This document shows, one piece after another, positions 16,084 through 25,333 of a stretch of 64,000 nucleotides of DNA. Both the position numbers and the translations under genes were made by a program. This stretch comes from Bin87 sp034423575 (lineage in GTDB: Bacteria; Chloroflexota; Dehalococcoidia; Lucifugimonadales; UBA3495), in assembly GCA_034423575.1 (NCBI GenBank), contig DAOUIF010000081.1, forward strand, positions 45,632-109,631, in the 5' to 3' direction. Numbering within the stretch: the first letter of the stretch is position 1; each line of letters starts with the position of its first letter. The notes under the pieces were generated by a model. The model did no database searches and was not told the origin of the DNA. It saw only the letters and a list, made by a program, of their open reading frames with translations.

Positions 16084-17127
16084 ATGGAGTTCGGACTCTT
16101 CCTAGAGTTTCCTCGACCCATCGAGGGTGACCACCACGACGCCTTTACCCAGTCGTTCCGGTTGGTCCAGGAGGCCGAAGACCTCGGCGTCGCATCGGTT
16201 TGGCTGGCCGAGTACCATTTCAACATGGAGCGGGTTTTGGCGTCGCCGGTGATGATCGCAACTGCCATTGCGGCCAAGACCCATACCATGCGGATCGGCA
16301 CCGCGGTGTATTGCCTGCCCCTGGGGCACCCGATCCGGGTCGCGGAGGAGATGGCCACGCTGGACCACATCAGCGACGGCCGCGTGGAATTGGGCGTAGG
16401 CCGTGGCACCTTCCCCAACGTGCACGAAGGTTTCAACGTCACTTTCGAGGAGAGCCGCAGTCGTTTCGACGAGTTCCTCGAAATCGTAGTCGCCGCGTGG
16501 ACCCAGGAAACATTCTCCTTCCATGGCGAGCATTATTCCTGCGACGAGCTTACGGTCACACCGCGGCCGTATCAGCAACCCCACCCGCCGATCACCGTCG
16601 GCGTGACTTCGGCGGAGAGTTTCCCCATCATTGGCGCCATGGGGTACCCGCTGATCGTAAATCCATCTCGCGTGTTCACCCTGGATCAACTGGCCGGATC
16701 AATGGCCGAATACCGAGCGGCCTGGAAGGAGGCCGGACATCCCGGGGAAGGTAAGGTCGGTCTCCGGGTGCCCATTTATGTAAACGAGGATGCCGAGGCT
16801 GCGTATCGCGACCCTATGGAATCGGCGATGAACTCCATTACGCGCCTAGGCGAGCGAGTTGGCTCCTACGCGGGTCGCGTCGGCACCCTGGGAGACTGGG
16901 GGGAACAGAGCCGGATCATCCTGGGCATGGACTACGACGACTGGCTCCGGGACAAAGTGGTCTACGGAACGCCTGATGCGGTCACGGAGCGCTTGACTGA
17001 ACTGGAAGAGAACCTGGGGCTGGACCAGTTGATCTACGAAATCAACTACGGCAACCTGATGCCGGACGAGATGCAGACGGCGTCCCTGCGCCTGTTCAAC
17101 AAGAAGGTCTTGCCCAGACTGACATAG
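16084..17127 (+). CDS. Luciferase-like flavin-dependent monooxygenase (LLM class)
   Basis: The 347-residue protein of the bacterial-luciferase fold begins MEFGLFLEFPRPIEGDHHDA and has ASVWLAEYHFNMERVLASPV, MRIGTAVYCLPLGHPIRVAEEMATLD and GRVELGVGRGTFPNVHEGFN, which match the alkanal-monooxygenase subgroup. AAGGAGG precedes the ATG at an ideal distance. It is the second gene of a pair with the acyl-CoA synthetase, suggesting oxidation of a substrate that is then activated or was released as an acid. It is only distantly similar to the LLM protein at 10098. No substrate can be assigned. Confidence 0.93.
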   Translation: MEFGLFLEFPRPIEGDHHDAFTQSFRLVQEAEDLGVASVWLAEYHFNMERVLASPVMIATAIAAKTHTMRIGTAVYCLPLGHPIRVAEEMATLDHISDGRVELGVGRGTFPNVHEGFNVTFEESRSRFDEFLEIVVAAWTQETFSFHGEHYSCDELTVTPRPYQQPHPPITVGVTSAESFPIIGAMGYPLIVNPSRVFTLDQLAGSMAEYRAAWKEAGHPGEGKVGLRVPIYVNEDAEAAYRDPMESAMNSITRLGERVGSYAGRVGTLGDWGEQSRIILGMDYDDWLRDKVVYGTPDAVTERLTELEENLGLDQLIYEINYGNLMPDEMQTASLRLFNKKVLPRLT

Positions 17128-17138
17128 ATCACCAACAT

Positions 17139-17164
17139 GAGGGGCGCGAGTGATCGCGCCCCTC
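17139..17164. terminator. Hairpin between convergent genes
   Basis: GAGGGGCGCGA (17139-17149) pairs with TCGCGCCCCTC (17154-17164) around a short loop. There is no T-run on either side, so it may act as a weak or transcript-end-stabilising terminator. Confidence 0.5.
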
Positions 17165-17212
17165 GGTATTTCGGACGTTGCTTCGCCGGCAGGAGTCCTC
17201 AGCCGAGATTAT

Positions 17213-18241
17213 TCAGTCCCAAGTGAAGCACACCTTCCCAGTCCCGCCGGCCTCGAACAGCTTGTACGCCTCGTCCGCCTGATCCAGCGTGAACCGGTGG
17301 GTGAAGAGTTCCTTCAGCGGGACTTTGCGGTCGACGACGAACCGCGCCACCTCCTCCAATCCGTTCAGGCTGAAGGTCCACGATCCCAGGATGGTCAGCT
17401 GCTTATGGATGATCTGCGGGCTGACGTCGAAGGTCGTGGTGTTGCCCTCTCCTACGAAGCAGACCCGGCCCCACAGCATCGCCGCATCCACCGCGTTGAT
17501 CCGCGCTTCCGGTCGGCCGGTGCAGTCCAACGTCGCCGGAGAACCCTCGCCGTGCGTGAGTTCCCGTATGGCTTCCACGGGATTCTGCGTTCCGGCGTCG
17601 ATACAAACGTCGGCGCCCAGGCGTTGCGCCAGTTCCAGCCGCTCGGTGTCAACGTCCACCGCGATGACCCGGGCACCCATCGCCTTGGCGAACATGGTCC
17701 CGCTGGCGCCCACGGGTCCCTGGCCGAAGATAGCCAGCGTGTCGTCGCCGGAGATGTTCAGCCGCTTCAGCGCCCAGAACGCCGTTCCGGTCCCGCAGGC
17801 GCACGCCGCTCCTTCGTCAAAGTCCAGACCGTCCGGCATCTTGACGCACGTGTACGCGGGGCAGATCAGGTAGTCCTCGTGCCCGCCGTTCGCCCCGGAT
17901 CCGTAGACGGTGGAGCCGTGCAGACACATCTGCGTATAGCCGATACGGCACATGGTGCAGGCGCGGCAGCCGGTGTAATGGTGCATCATCACCCGATCTC
18001 CCACCGTGACCTCGGTCACTCCTCGCCCGACCTCCGCGATTACGCCGCAAGGCTCGTGGCCGGCAACCTTCAGGTTCGCGGGGTCGCCCCGGTCTGCTTT
18101 GGACGCCCGATAATGCCGCAGATCGCTGCCGCAAAGACCGGACGCCTTCATGGCGATCACGACTTCTCCCGGCCCGGGACGCGGGTCAGGCAGGGTGCGA
18201 ATCTCTACTTCTTTGTCTCCCGTGAAAACTACTCCGCGCAT
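17213..18241 (-). CDS. Zinc-dependent alcohol dehydrogenase (MDR superfamily)
   Basis: This 342-residue medium-chain dehydrogenase has catalytic zinc ligands Cys37 (GLCGSD) and His62-Glu63 (AGHEPCG). The structural zinc is bound by Cys92, Cys95, Cys98 and Cys106 (GCRACTMCRIGYTQMC). The nucleotide-binding Rossmann motif is slightly altered to FGQGPVGASGTM, followed by RVIAVDVDTERLELAQRLGA, where the acidic residue favours NAD over NADP. It resembles threonine/sorbitol-type dehydrogenases. It is 36 bp downstream of the FAD-linked oxidase gene and probably cotranscribed with it, so the two may act on successive hydroxyl/keto steps. The actual alcohol is unknown. Confidence 0.93.
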   Translation of the reverse strand: MRGVVFTGDKEVEIRTLPDPRPGPGEVVIAMKASGLCGSDLRHYRASKADRGDPANLKVAGHEPCGVIAEVGRGVTEVTVGDRVMMHHYTGCRACTMCRIGYTQMCLHGSTVYGSGANGGHEDYLICPAYTCVKMPDGLDFDEGAACACGTGTAFWALKRLNISGDDTLAIFGQGPVGASGTMFAKAMGARVIAVDVDTERLELAQRLGADVCIDAGTQNPVEAIRELTHGEGSPATLDCTGRPEARINAVDAAMLWGRVCFVGEGNTTTFDVSPQIIHKQLTILGSWTFSLNGLEEVARFVVDRKVPLKELFTHRFTLDQADEAYKLFEAGGTGKVCFTWD

Positions 18242-18277
18242 GGCAAGTCCCTCCTTCGTGCCAGACGTGTCGTCAGC

Positions 18278-19882
18278 TTAGGGATCGATCAAGACGCCCG
18301 GGTTAAGTATTCCGTTGGGGTCTACCGACCGCTTTACCGCCCGCAACGCATCTGCGAACGGGTCGGGTCGCTGATCGTCGTACCACGGCCGGTGTGACCG
18401 CCCGACCGCATGGTGGTGCGTAATGGTCCCGCCGACGGCCATGACGGCATCCGACGCCGCCTGCTTGATCTCGGCGTGGGCTTCGAGCTCGCCCCCCACC
18501 TGCCCCAGGCCCTCGAACGTATAGTATGGCGCCGGCCCGTCCGGATAGACGTGGGTGAACCGGCAGGACACGCGGCCACCGCCGCAGGTCCGCTGCAGCG
18601 CCTCTTGCAGCGCGCTGCGCACCATCTCGTCCATCGCGGGCCAACGCTCCCAGGTGATGGACGTTTCCAGCGTCTCGGCTACGATGCCGAACCCGATTGT
18701 GGCGTTGCGTTCGTAAGGCGCGTTGATGAACGAGTCGCGCCAGTTCCCTACCGCTCCCTGACGGCCGGCCGAGGAGCCTGACCGTTCGGCCGCGTCGGCG
18801 ACCACGACATCATCCTCGGCGATCTGACCTCCGGCATCCCTGGCGATAGCCACGGCCTGCCGGATGTTATCGCCCTGCGGAATCTCCGCCGACTCGAACC
18901 CGATGATCAGAAGCGCCTGTTGGCCGTCCAGGCCGGCGAAGTCCTGCGCTTCCGCCGGATCGAGCATCCGCAGGTTGGCCGGCCACTGCTTGGCCTGCGC
19001 GATCAGCCGCGCCCCCTCGGACGCGGCGTGCATCCCGTCGAATACCACGCCGGCGGAGGCCCGGAACCGAGGCCTGGCCTGGATCCGCATCCACGCTTCG
19101 GTGATGATGCCCAGGATGCCCTCGCTGCCGATAACCATGCGGTCGGGCGATGGCCCGGCCCCGCTGCCCGGCAGCCGGCGCGACTCCCAGATTCCGACCG
19201 GCGTGACCATCCGGACCGATTCCACAAAGTCGTCGATGTGCGTGTGGTTGGTGGCATAGTGCCCGCCGCTGCGGGTGGCGATCCATCCACCCAGTGTCGA
19301 GAACTCGAAACTCTGCGGGAAGTGGCGCAAGGTGTAGCCATGGGGCCGCAGTTGCGCCTCCAGCGCCGGCCCCAAAGATCCGGCCTGTATACGAGCCGCC
19401 CGCGACGTTTCGTCCACCTCCAGCACCTGGTCCAGGCGGCTCAGGTCGATGGTGCAGACCTTGTCCGCTTGCGGAGGTTCCACGCCGGCGACAACAGTAC
19501 TTCCGCCACCGTATGGGATCGCAACGATGTTGGAGTTGACGCACCAGTCCAACACCCGGGTGACTTCTTCTTCAGTGCGCGGGTAGGCGATCACGTCCGG
19601 CGGGTTGGGGAATTCGCAGTTGAACCCGCGGATGCGGTCTCGGAAGCTGCGTCCATAGGTATGCGCCGCGCGGTCGTGGTCGTCCATGCTGCAGAAGTCC
19701 GCGACGAGCGGGTGCGGAGTAAAGCGGGGCTTACGGAGGTTAAGGTCAGCGTCGGTCGGAGGCTTCGGAGTTGGAAGCGAGACGCCGTATCTGCCGCGTA
19801 TCCGCTCGGCCATCGCGGCGTAGTCCGCTGACGTCGGCTCCCGGTCTTCCATCCCCCAGGCCCAGAAACTGCGCCGCGCCAT
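18278..19882 (-). CDS. FAD-binding oxidase (alkyldihydroxyacetone-phosphate synthase / glycolate oxidase-like)
   Basis: The 534-residue protein is a VAO/PCMH-type flavoenzyme with an FAD_binding_4 domain (about residues 90-270: PRTEEEVTRVLDWCVNSNIV, IPYGGGSTVVAGVEP) and a C-terminal FAD-oxidase domain ending RSVDPNGILNPGVLID. The N-terminus RRSFWAWGMEDREP and GHYATNHTHIDDFVESVRMV are typical of the alkyldihydroxyacetone-phosphate synthase branch, which in bacteria includes oxidases of unknown substrates. The start at 19882 has GGGAGGAA upstream. Upstream reading-through would enter the tRNA-Pro. It lies 28 bp downstream of that tRNA on the same strand and 36 bp upstream of the alcohol dehydrogenase. 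Confidence 0.9.
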   Translation of the reverse strand: MARRSFWAWGMEDREPTSADYAAMAERIRGRYGVSLPTPKPPTDADLNLRKPRFTPHPLVADFCSMDDHDRAAHTYGRSFRDRIRGFNCEFPNPPDVIAYPRTEEEVTRVLDWCVNSNIVAIPYGGGSTVVAGVEPPQADKVCTIDLSRLDQVLEVDETSRAARIQAGSLGPALEAQLRPHGYTLRHFPQSFEFSTLGGWIATRSGGHYATNHTHIDDFVESVRMVTPVGIWESRRLPGSGAGPSPDRMVIGSEGILGIITEAWMRIQARPRFRASAGVVFDGMHAASEGARLIAQAKQWPANLRMLDPAEAQDFAGLDGQQALLIIGFESAEIPQGDNIRQAVAIARDAGGQIAEDDVVVADAAERSGSSAGRQGAVGNWRDSFINAPYERNATIGFGIVAETLETSITWERWPAMDEMVRSALQEALQRTCGGGRVSCRFTHVYPDGPAPYYTFEGLGQVGGELEAHAEIKQAASDAVMAVGGTITHHHAVGRSHRPWYDDQRPDPFADALRAVKRSVDPNGILNPGVLIDP

Positions 19883-19910
19883 CGCATTCCTCCCGTTGGG
19901 GCAAAAATAA

Positions 19911-19986
19911 TGGTCGGGGTGAGTGGATTCGAACCACCGACCTCCACGTCCCGAACGTGGCGCGCTAGCCACTGCGCTACACCCCG
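19911..19986 (-). tRNA. tRNA-Pro (anticodon CGG)
   Basis: On the minus strand the acceptor CGGGGTG pairs with CACCCCG. The anticodon stem CCACG/CGTGG encloses the loop TTCGGGA, giving anticodon CGG. The T loop is TTCGAAT within GGTGG/CCACT-like arms. Discriminator A and an encoded CCA complete the 76-base gene. A strong extended -10 lies just upstream. Confidence 0.95.
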
Positions 19987-19997
19987 ACTATGTTCAA

Positions 19998-20006
19998 ATT
20001 GTAGCA
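19998..20006 (-). promoter_or_regulatory. Extended -10 promoter of tRNA-Pro
   Basis: Minus-strand TGCTACAAT matches the extended -10 consensus TGnTATAAT at five of six -10 positions. The tRNA 5' end is 11 bp downstream, leaving a very short leader. Confidence 0.55.
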
Positions 20007-20080
20007 TACCCGCAGCCTTGTCCCGCAAACCGCTCGTGGGTCCGTTGCGTATGATGGGCAGTTGCAAGGGGGCCGTTGAC

Positions 20081-21691
20081 ATGCGTATACGAAACTTGGG
20101 AAGAGCCTGGTTGCCCGCCCTGATGCTGGTCTTGGCGGCATTGGCGCTAGCCTGCGGCGGGGCGGCATCTCCGGCGATGGCGCCCGCGGCTCCATCTGCC
20201 GAAGATTCTTATTCCGAACCGGAATCGGTGCGGCAACAGTCTGGCCCGGCAGGCGCACCCGGCCCCGCTGGGTCCGACGGAGCCGGCCGCTTCAATCGAG
20301 AGCGAGGTTTCGCCGCCACGCCGGCCGCAGCGATGGCTGCAGCCGCAGTTCCGACGCCCGCCCCCGTGGCCGCATCCCAGGCCGAACAGCCTGCCGCGCA
20401 GCGACCGCAGCAACCCCAAGTCTCCGACTCTCCTCAACCTCAGTCCGCCCGACAATTGATCGTGGAGTCGTGGATGAGCCTTGAGGTGACGAACATCGAC
20501 GCCTCGGTTCGTCAGGTCGAATCCCTTGCAGGTCGAAGCGGAGGATGGGTCGAATCGTCCGAAGTCTTCGGTGAGGCCGGTTACCGCTCGGCTACTGTGC
20601 GCATCCGCGTGCCCGCCGACCGCCTGAGCAACGGCCTAGATTCACTGCGCGCCATGGGCCGCGTCACCGACGAAGGAGTTTCCTCAACCGACGTTACCGA
20701 GCGTCTCATTGACAATCAGGCCCGCCTCACCGCCTGGTACGCCCAGGAGGAACGGCTGGTCACGTTGCTCGAAAACGCGCCCACTGTCGAGGACATCATC
20801 CAGATCGAGCAGCGCATCGCGGAGGTTCGCTCAGACATCGAGCACGTCGAGGCCACTCAGCGGGATCTGACCGGCCGCGTCGCCACTTCTCTGATCATAG
20901 TCAACCTGCGACTGCCTGCGCAGTACGCTGCCGATCCTCCGGTGGGCAATCTGGAACTCACCACGGGAGATCCGTCCGCCGTGGCCGATGCCGTCGTCGC
21001 CCGGGTTGGCGCGCTGGACGGTTACGTAGGCCAGAAGCGTTCGTACGATGCGGGTGGGGGGCGAGCGGTCGATTTGATCGTGTTCGTCAAACCGGCCGAC
21101 CTGGCTCCGCTGATGGACTATGCAGGAACCCTGGGCGCGCCGTCCGGTCGGCAGCTCACGTCTGTGGGCCCGGCGCCGCTTAACGAGGTGCCCAATGCTC
21201 GTTTCACATTGGCCGTTCGATCCAACGTGGACCTGGAGGCGTCCCTGTACCTGTCGGCCTCTGATCCACTGTCCGTCGCCGAGCAGATCAGGGAGAGGGT
21301 CGAATCGCTGGGCGGATACGTGGACAGTTGGAACGAAAGCAGACGGCACCAGGACGAAGACGTCACCATGGACATGGCCCTCGTAGTGAAGTCCTCAGAC
21401 TTGAGGGACATCATGGAATACGGCGCCAGCCTGGGCGAGATTGAGGATTGGAACTACAGCGCCCTGGGTCAGGATCCCGCTTCGGACGCCCCCGACGCCC
21501 GGCTTCAGGTATCGGTGTCCACCGAATATTCTGACGCGGAGACGTGGATCATCATCGGGGTAATCGTTGCCGTCATCGTCGTGGTGGTCATCATAGTCAT
21601 CGTGGCGATAGTGCTGCTGCGGCGCAGTCGTGGAAACCGTCCCGCGGGCTTGCGCACGACGGCAGACTTGGAATCCCAGGGCGACGAATAA
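20081..21691 (+). CDS. DUF4349-type membrane-anchored lipoprotein with three repeated modules
   Basis: The 536-residue protein has a lipoprotein signal (LVLAALALAC, lipidated Cys25) and a Pro/Ala/Gln-rich linker to about residue 120. Three related alpha/beta modules follow, each with a Gly-Gly-Tyr/Trp-Val-like turn: SLAGRSGGWVESSEV, RVGALDGYVGQKRSY and RVESLGGYVDSWNES. The first contains the DUF4349 hallmark RVPADRLSNGLDSLRAMGRV with a coiled-coil-like ERLVTLLENAPTVEDIIQIE. A C-terminal transmembrane helix (WIIIGVIVAVIVVVVIIVIV) and a short Arg-rich tail end the protein. It is therefore anchored at both ends. The function of DUF4349 is unknown. The frame that starts further upstream crosses the tRNA-Pro and is not used. 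Confidence 0.85.
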   Translation: MRIRNLGRAWLPALMLVLAALALACGGAASPAMAPAAPSAEDSYSEPESVRQQSGPAGAPGPAGSDGAGRFNRERGFAATPAAAMAAAAVPTPAPVAASQAEQPAAQRPQQPQVSDSPQPQSARQLIVESWMSLEVTNIDASVRQVESLAGRSGGWVESSEVFGEAGYRSATVRIRVPADRLSNGLDSLRAMGRVTDEGVSSTDVTERLIDNQARLTAWYAQEERLVTLLENAPTVEDIIQIEQRIAEVRSDIEHVEATQRDLTGRVATSLIIVNLRLPAQYAADPPVGNLELTTGDPSAVADAVVARVGALDGYVGQKRSYDAGGGRAVDLIVFVKPADLAPLMDYAGTLGAPSGRQLTSVGPAPLNEVPNARFTLAVRSNVDLEASLYLSASDPLSVAEQIRERVESLGGYVDSWNESRRHQDEDVTMDMALVVKSSDLRDIMEYGASLGEIEDWNYSALGQDPASDAPDARLQVSVSTEYSDAETWIIIGVIVAVIVVVVIIVIVAIVLLRRSRGNRPAGLRTTADLESQGDE

Positions 21692-21694
21692 GGC

Positions 21695-24600
21695 TCAGTC
21701 GGCAGTGACCGGTTGCCTCGCCGGCCGTCGCCGTCGTCGGCCACGCGCCGGCGCTTCTGACGGGACTTGGGCGGCGTTCTGAGCAGATTCCGCGGCTGCT
21801 TCCATGGCCACCCGCATCTCTTCTACGAACGCGGCCACCCGTCGCAAGGCCCGTCCCAGGCGCGCCATGCCCAAATCCGTGTCACCGGAAGTTCGCACTT
21901 CCATATCGCGCCGGCCGACCCGGATTCCCCGGCCCATCTTGTTCTGCAACGCCTGGCGCGCGTCGCCTACCGGATGCCGGAACACCACGGTGATGATCCC
22001 GTCGCTGCTGCTGGCGATCGATTCGACCCCGGCCGCCGATCCCAGACAGCGTAGATCTGTGATCGTCAGCAAGTGGTTCACCTCAGGCGGCAACGGGCCG
22101 AACCGGTCTTCCATTTCGGCCTGGACGGTGGCAATGTGCGACCGGTCGGTGATGTTGGACAGCCTCTGGTAGAAGGCCAACCGCGCCGGCATGTGCTCGA
22201 TATAGTCGGGCGGGATGAACGCAGGCACCTGCAGATCGATCCTCGGAGGAGGCTCGGTTGCCGCGCTGGTCTCGCCGGGGTTGCCGTTAACCAGGTCCTT
22301 CACCGCCTGGTTGAGCAACTCGGAATACAGATTCAGGCCCACGGCATGGATCTGTCCGCTCTGGTCCGCTCCCAGCAGATTTCCGGCGCCACGGATCTCC
22401 AGGTCGCGCATGGCGATGCGGAACCCGGCGCCCAGTTCGTTGGCCTCCAGAATGGCGTGGATGCGCTTGCTGGCAGCCTCCGTGATCTCCTGGTTGTCAG
22501 GCAGCAGTAGGTAGGCGTAAGCCCGGTGGTCTCCCCGACCAACCCGGCCGCGCAACTGGTAGAGCTGGGCCAACCCGAAACGGTCGGCCCGATCGATGAT
22601 GATCGTGTTCACGTTGGGCATGTCCAGACCGGACTCGATGATCGTGGTGCAGACCAGGACATCGGCTTCCCGATTGGCGAAGGCTACCATCACGTCTTCG
22701 AGCTCCGCCTCGGGCATCTGTCCGTGGCCCACCAAGATCCGCGACTCTGGTACCAGCTTACCCAGCTCTTCAGCCACGTTGTGGATCGTCCGCACCCGGT
22801 TGTGCAGGAAAAACACCTGCCCATCTCTCTCCAGCTCTCGCAGTATCGCTTCCCGCACGGGTTCGGCACTGTCCTCGGAGACGAAGGTCTTGACCGGCAG
22901 CCGGGCTTCCGGCGGCGTGTGGATCACGCTCATGTCCCGCACTCCCGCCAGAGCCATGTGCAGCGTGCGCGGGATGGGCGTCGCGCTCAGCGTCATCACG
23001 TCGACTTCCGCCCGCATCTGCTTCAACCGCTCCTTGTGGGCCACGCCGAATCGGTGCTCCTCGTCGATGATCACCAGTCCCAGGTTCTTGAACCCCACGT
23101 CCTTTTGCAGGATGCGGTGTGTTCCGATCACGATGTCCACCGTCCCGGATTTCGCCGCTTCCACCACCTCGTCCTGCTCGTTGTGGGTCCGGAACCGGCT
23201 CAGGACCTCCACCTTCACCGGATACGGAGCGAGCCTTTCCGCGAAGGTAGCGTAGTGTTGTTGAGCCAGTACCGTGGTGGGCACCAGAACCGCCACCTGC
23301 ATGCCCTCGTTGACCGTCTTGAAGGCTGCCCGCAGCGCAACTTCGGTCTTGCCGTAACCCACGTCGCCGCAGATCAGGCGGTCCATGGGCTTGTCGACTT
23401 CCATGTCATTCTTGACTTCGTCAATGGCTTGCATCTGGTCGGGGGTTTCCTGGTACGGGAAGGAGTCTTCCAAGTCCTGTTGCCACGCGGCGTCCGGACC
23501 GAAACGGTGGCCGCTTACGGTCTCCCGGACCGCGTAGAGCCGGAGCAACTCCTCCGCAATCTCCCTGGCCGCGCCCTGGGCCCGATCCTTGATGCGTTGC
23601 CACTCGCTTCCGCCCAGGCGGGTCAGGCTGGGTGGCTGATCGGTGGCGGCGACGTAGGCGCCCAGCCGGTCAATCTGCTCCGTCGGGACGTAAAGCCGGT
23701 CATCCTCGGCGTATTCCAGCACCAGGTATTCGCGATCGTCGCCCGTGGCCTCCAGGTGTGTGGTGCCGGCGAACCTGGCAACGCCGTGGTCGATGTGAAC
23801 CACGAAACTGCCCGGAGCCAGGTCATCCAGAAACACAGCGTCTCCCAGATCCCGCCGCGTGCGAGACGGGCGATAGCTCCGACGCTTGACGGTGCCGAAC
23901 AACTCGGCATCGCTGTAGACCGCTACCGCCGGCTCGTTGTCCGTGGCGTCCGTTTGCCACCCCCGGCTCAGCGCACCGGTGAGCACCTGGACCCGGCCGG
24001 CTCTCGGTCGCGCCGTCACGTCGTCTGCTAGCGTCGCCGCGACTCCGGCCTCCTGCAGAACCTGGACCAGCCGTCCCGCGTGCTGCGTCACCGCTACGAC
24101 TGCCCCGCTGTTGCTCACCCTTGTCATGACATCCGCCGTGAAATTGCCCAATCCGGCAATTTGGTCGGGCAGCGATTGTAAAATGGTTGGCGTCTCGTCG
24201 GTGCCCCACCGCTCCATGCTCACGGTAGTCGTGCCGGCAGCGTTGATTTGGTGCGTTACGCTGTCCCAATCTGCCGACGGTGACGGAAAACCGAAAGGGA
24301 GTTCACCACGGTCCTGCCGGCTTGTGCGCTGCTGTTCGTACTTGGCCTCCTGCTCCTCCGCCTCCCCGGCCAGCCGGTTGGGCCGGTCCAACACGAGGAT
24401 GGCTTCCGCCGGGAGGTAGTCGGCAAGCGTATGACGGTTGAGGAAGCCGTTGTAAAACGCCAGTGTTTCGGGGTTGGGCTCGGTAAGCAAATGCGCCAGT
24501 TCTTCCTGGAACCGGGCCACGGTTGCTCCATTGCACGCGCTGAGGTCGATCCTGCTGCGGCGCACTTCAAAGCTCGCGAGTTCGCAAAGCTCGGGCAACT

Positions 24601-25333
24601 GTTCCCGCGCCGCTACGATGGCGACGTGGTCGGCGTCGCCTACCGACCGTTGGGTCTCGGGATCGAAACGGCGGATCGTGTCGACCTCGTCGTCCCACAG
24701 CTCCACCCGGTAGGGTAAATCGGCGTTGGTGGGGAACACGTCCAGGATGCCTCCCCGCAGGCTGAACGTTCCGGGGATCTCGACCTGCGGTTCCCGTTGG
24801 TAACCCAGTTCGACCCAGGCGGCCAGCAACGCATCCATCGACCCGATGCGCTGTCCTGTGCTCAACGCACGGGCATCAATTACCCCAGGGTGTCGTGCGA
24901 CTGCCAGATGGGGAGGCAGCGTGAGCCGGAGCGCAGAACCCAGTGAGGTCACCACGAGCGGAATCGGGCCGTCTACCGATGCGGCGTCGTAGTTCGCCAG
25001 CGCCGCCAGCGCGCTCAAGCGTTGGTTGCCCGTCCGTGAGTCGACAGCCAAACGCTCGAAGGGCAGTACCTCGGGCTCGGGCAGCAGATGCACCGGCGCG
25101 TCGTAGCCCAGATATTCCACAAGCTGGTCATGCAGCCGTCGGGCGTCCTCCAGCCGGGGAGTAATCACCACCACCGGCCGCTGTTGCAGTAGCCAAAGCG
25201 CGCCGACGTATACCGCCTGATGGTCACCGTCGATTGCAAAGGTACCCGCAGCTCCCGCGCGCTCCAGGTTGCGCAGATGCCTCCGCATTCTGGGTTGCGC
25301 CGCGAAGAGGGAGAGGAGTCCGGTCAGAGCCAT
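21695..25333 (-). CDS. mfd: Transcription-repair coupling factor Mfd
   Basis: Mfd is a DNA translocase that removes RNA polymerase stalled at lesions and recruits the UvrABC repair machinery. The protein has 1212 residues. It shows the UvrB-homology N-terminus (residues about 1-290), the RNA-polymerase-interacting region about 490-590 (PGSFVVHIDHGVARFAG, a CarD-like domain), the Walker A loop GDVGYGKTEVALR near residue 655, the DEEH box near 753 (IIDEEHRFGV), the helicase C-terminal RGRVGRGDHRAYAYLL and the TRCF C-terminal domain. It converges on the DUF4349 gene with a 3 bp gap. Only residues after about 1170 are poorly conserved (Ala/Arg-rich tail). Confidence 0.98.
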   Translation of the reverse strand: MALTGLLSLFAAQPRMRRHLRNLERAGAAGTFAIDGDHQAVYVGALWLLQQRPVVVITPRLEDARRLHDQLVEYLGYDAPVHLLPEPEVLPFERLAVDSRTGNQRLSALAALANYDAASVDGPIPLVVTSLGSALRLTLPPHLAVARHPGVIDARALSTGQRIGSMDALLAAWVELGYQREPQVEIPGTFSLRGGILDVFPTNADLPYRVELWDDEVDTIRRFDPETQRSVGDADHVAIVAAREQLPELCELASFEVRRSRIDLSACNGATVARFQEELAHLLTEPNPETLAFYNGFLNRHTLADYLPAEAILVLDRPNRLAGEAEEQEAKYEQQRTSRQDRGELPFGFPSPSADWDSVTHQINAAGTTTVSMERWGTDETPTILQSLPDQIAGLGNFTADVMTRVSNSGAVVAVTQHAGRLVQVLQEAGVAATLADDVTARPRAGRVQVLTGALSRGWQTDATDNEPAVAVYSDAELFGTVKRRSYRPSRTRRDLGDAVFLDDLAPGSFVVHIDHGVARFAGTTHLEATGDDREYLVLEYAEDDRLYVPTEQIDRLGAYVAATDQPPSLTRLGGSEWQRIKDRAQGAAREIAEELLRLYAVRETVSGHRFGPDAAWQQDLEDSFPYQETPDQMQAIDEVKNDMEVDKPMDRLICGDVGYGKTEVALRAAFKTVNEGMQVAVLVPTTVLAQQHYATFAERLAPYPVKVEVLSRFRTHNEQDEVVEAAKSGTVDIVIGTHRILQKDVGFKNLGLVIIDEEHRFGVAHKERLKQMRAEVDVMTLSATPIPRTLHMALAGVRDMSVIHTPPEARLPVKTFVSEDSAEPVREAILRELERDGQVFFLHNRVRTIHNVAEELGKLVPESRILVGHGQMPEAELEDVMVAFANREADVLVCTTIIESGLDMPNVNTIIIDRADRFGLAQLYQLRGRVGRGDHRAYAYLLLPDNQEITEAASKRIHAILEANELGAGFRIAMRDLEIRGAGNLLGADQSGQIHAVGLNLYSELLNQAVKDLVNGNPGETSAATEPPPRIDLQVPAFIPPDYIEHMPARLAFYQRLSNITDRSHIATVQAEMEDRFGPLPPEVNHLLTITDLRCLGSAAGVESIASSSDGIITVVFRHPVGDARQALQNKMGRGIRVGRRDMEVRTSGDTDLGMARLGRALRRVAAFVEEMRVAMEAAAESAQNAAQVPSEAPARGRRRRRPARQPVTAD

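Noticed and set aside
19910..20080. Upstream extension of the DUF4349 lipoprotein beginning MVGVSGFEPPTST
   Set aside because: It is translated from the tRNA-Pro gene, a common artefact. The lipoprotein signal starts at 20081.
22526..24031. 501-codon open frame on the plus strand inside mfd
   Set aside because: It is antisense to conserved helicase motifs, with the same His/Gln/Val-rich composition as other shadow frames.
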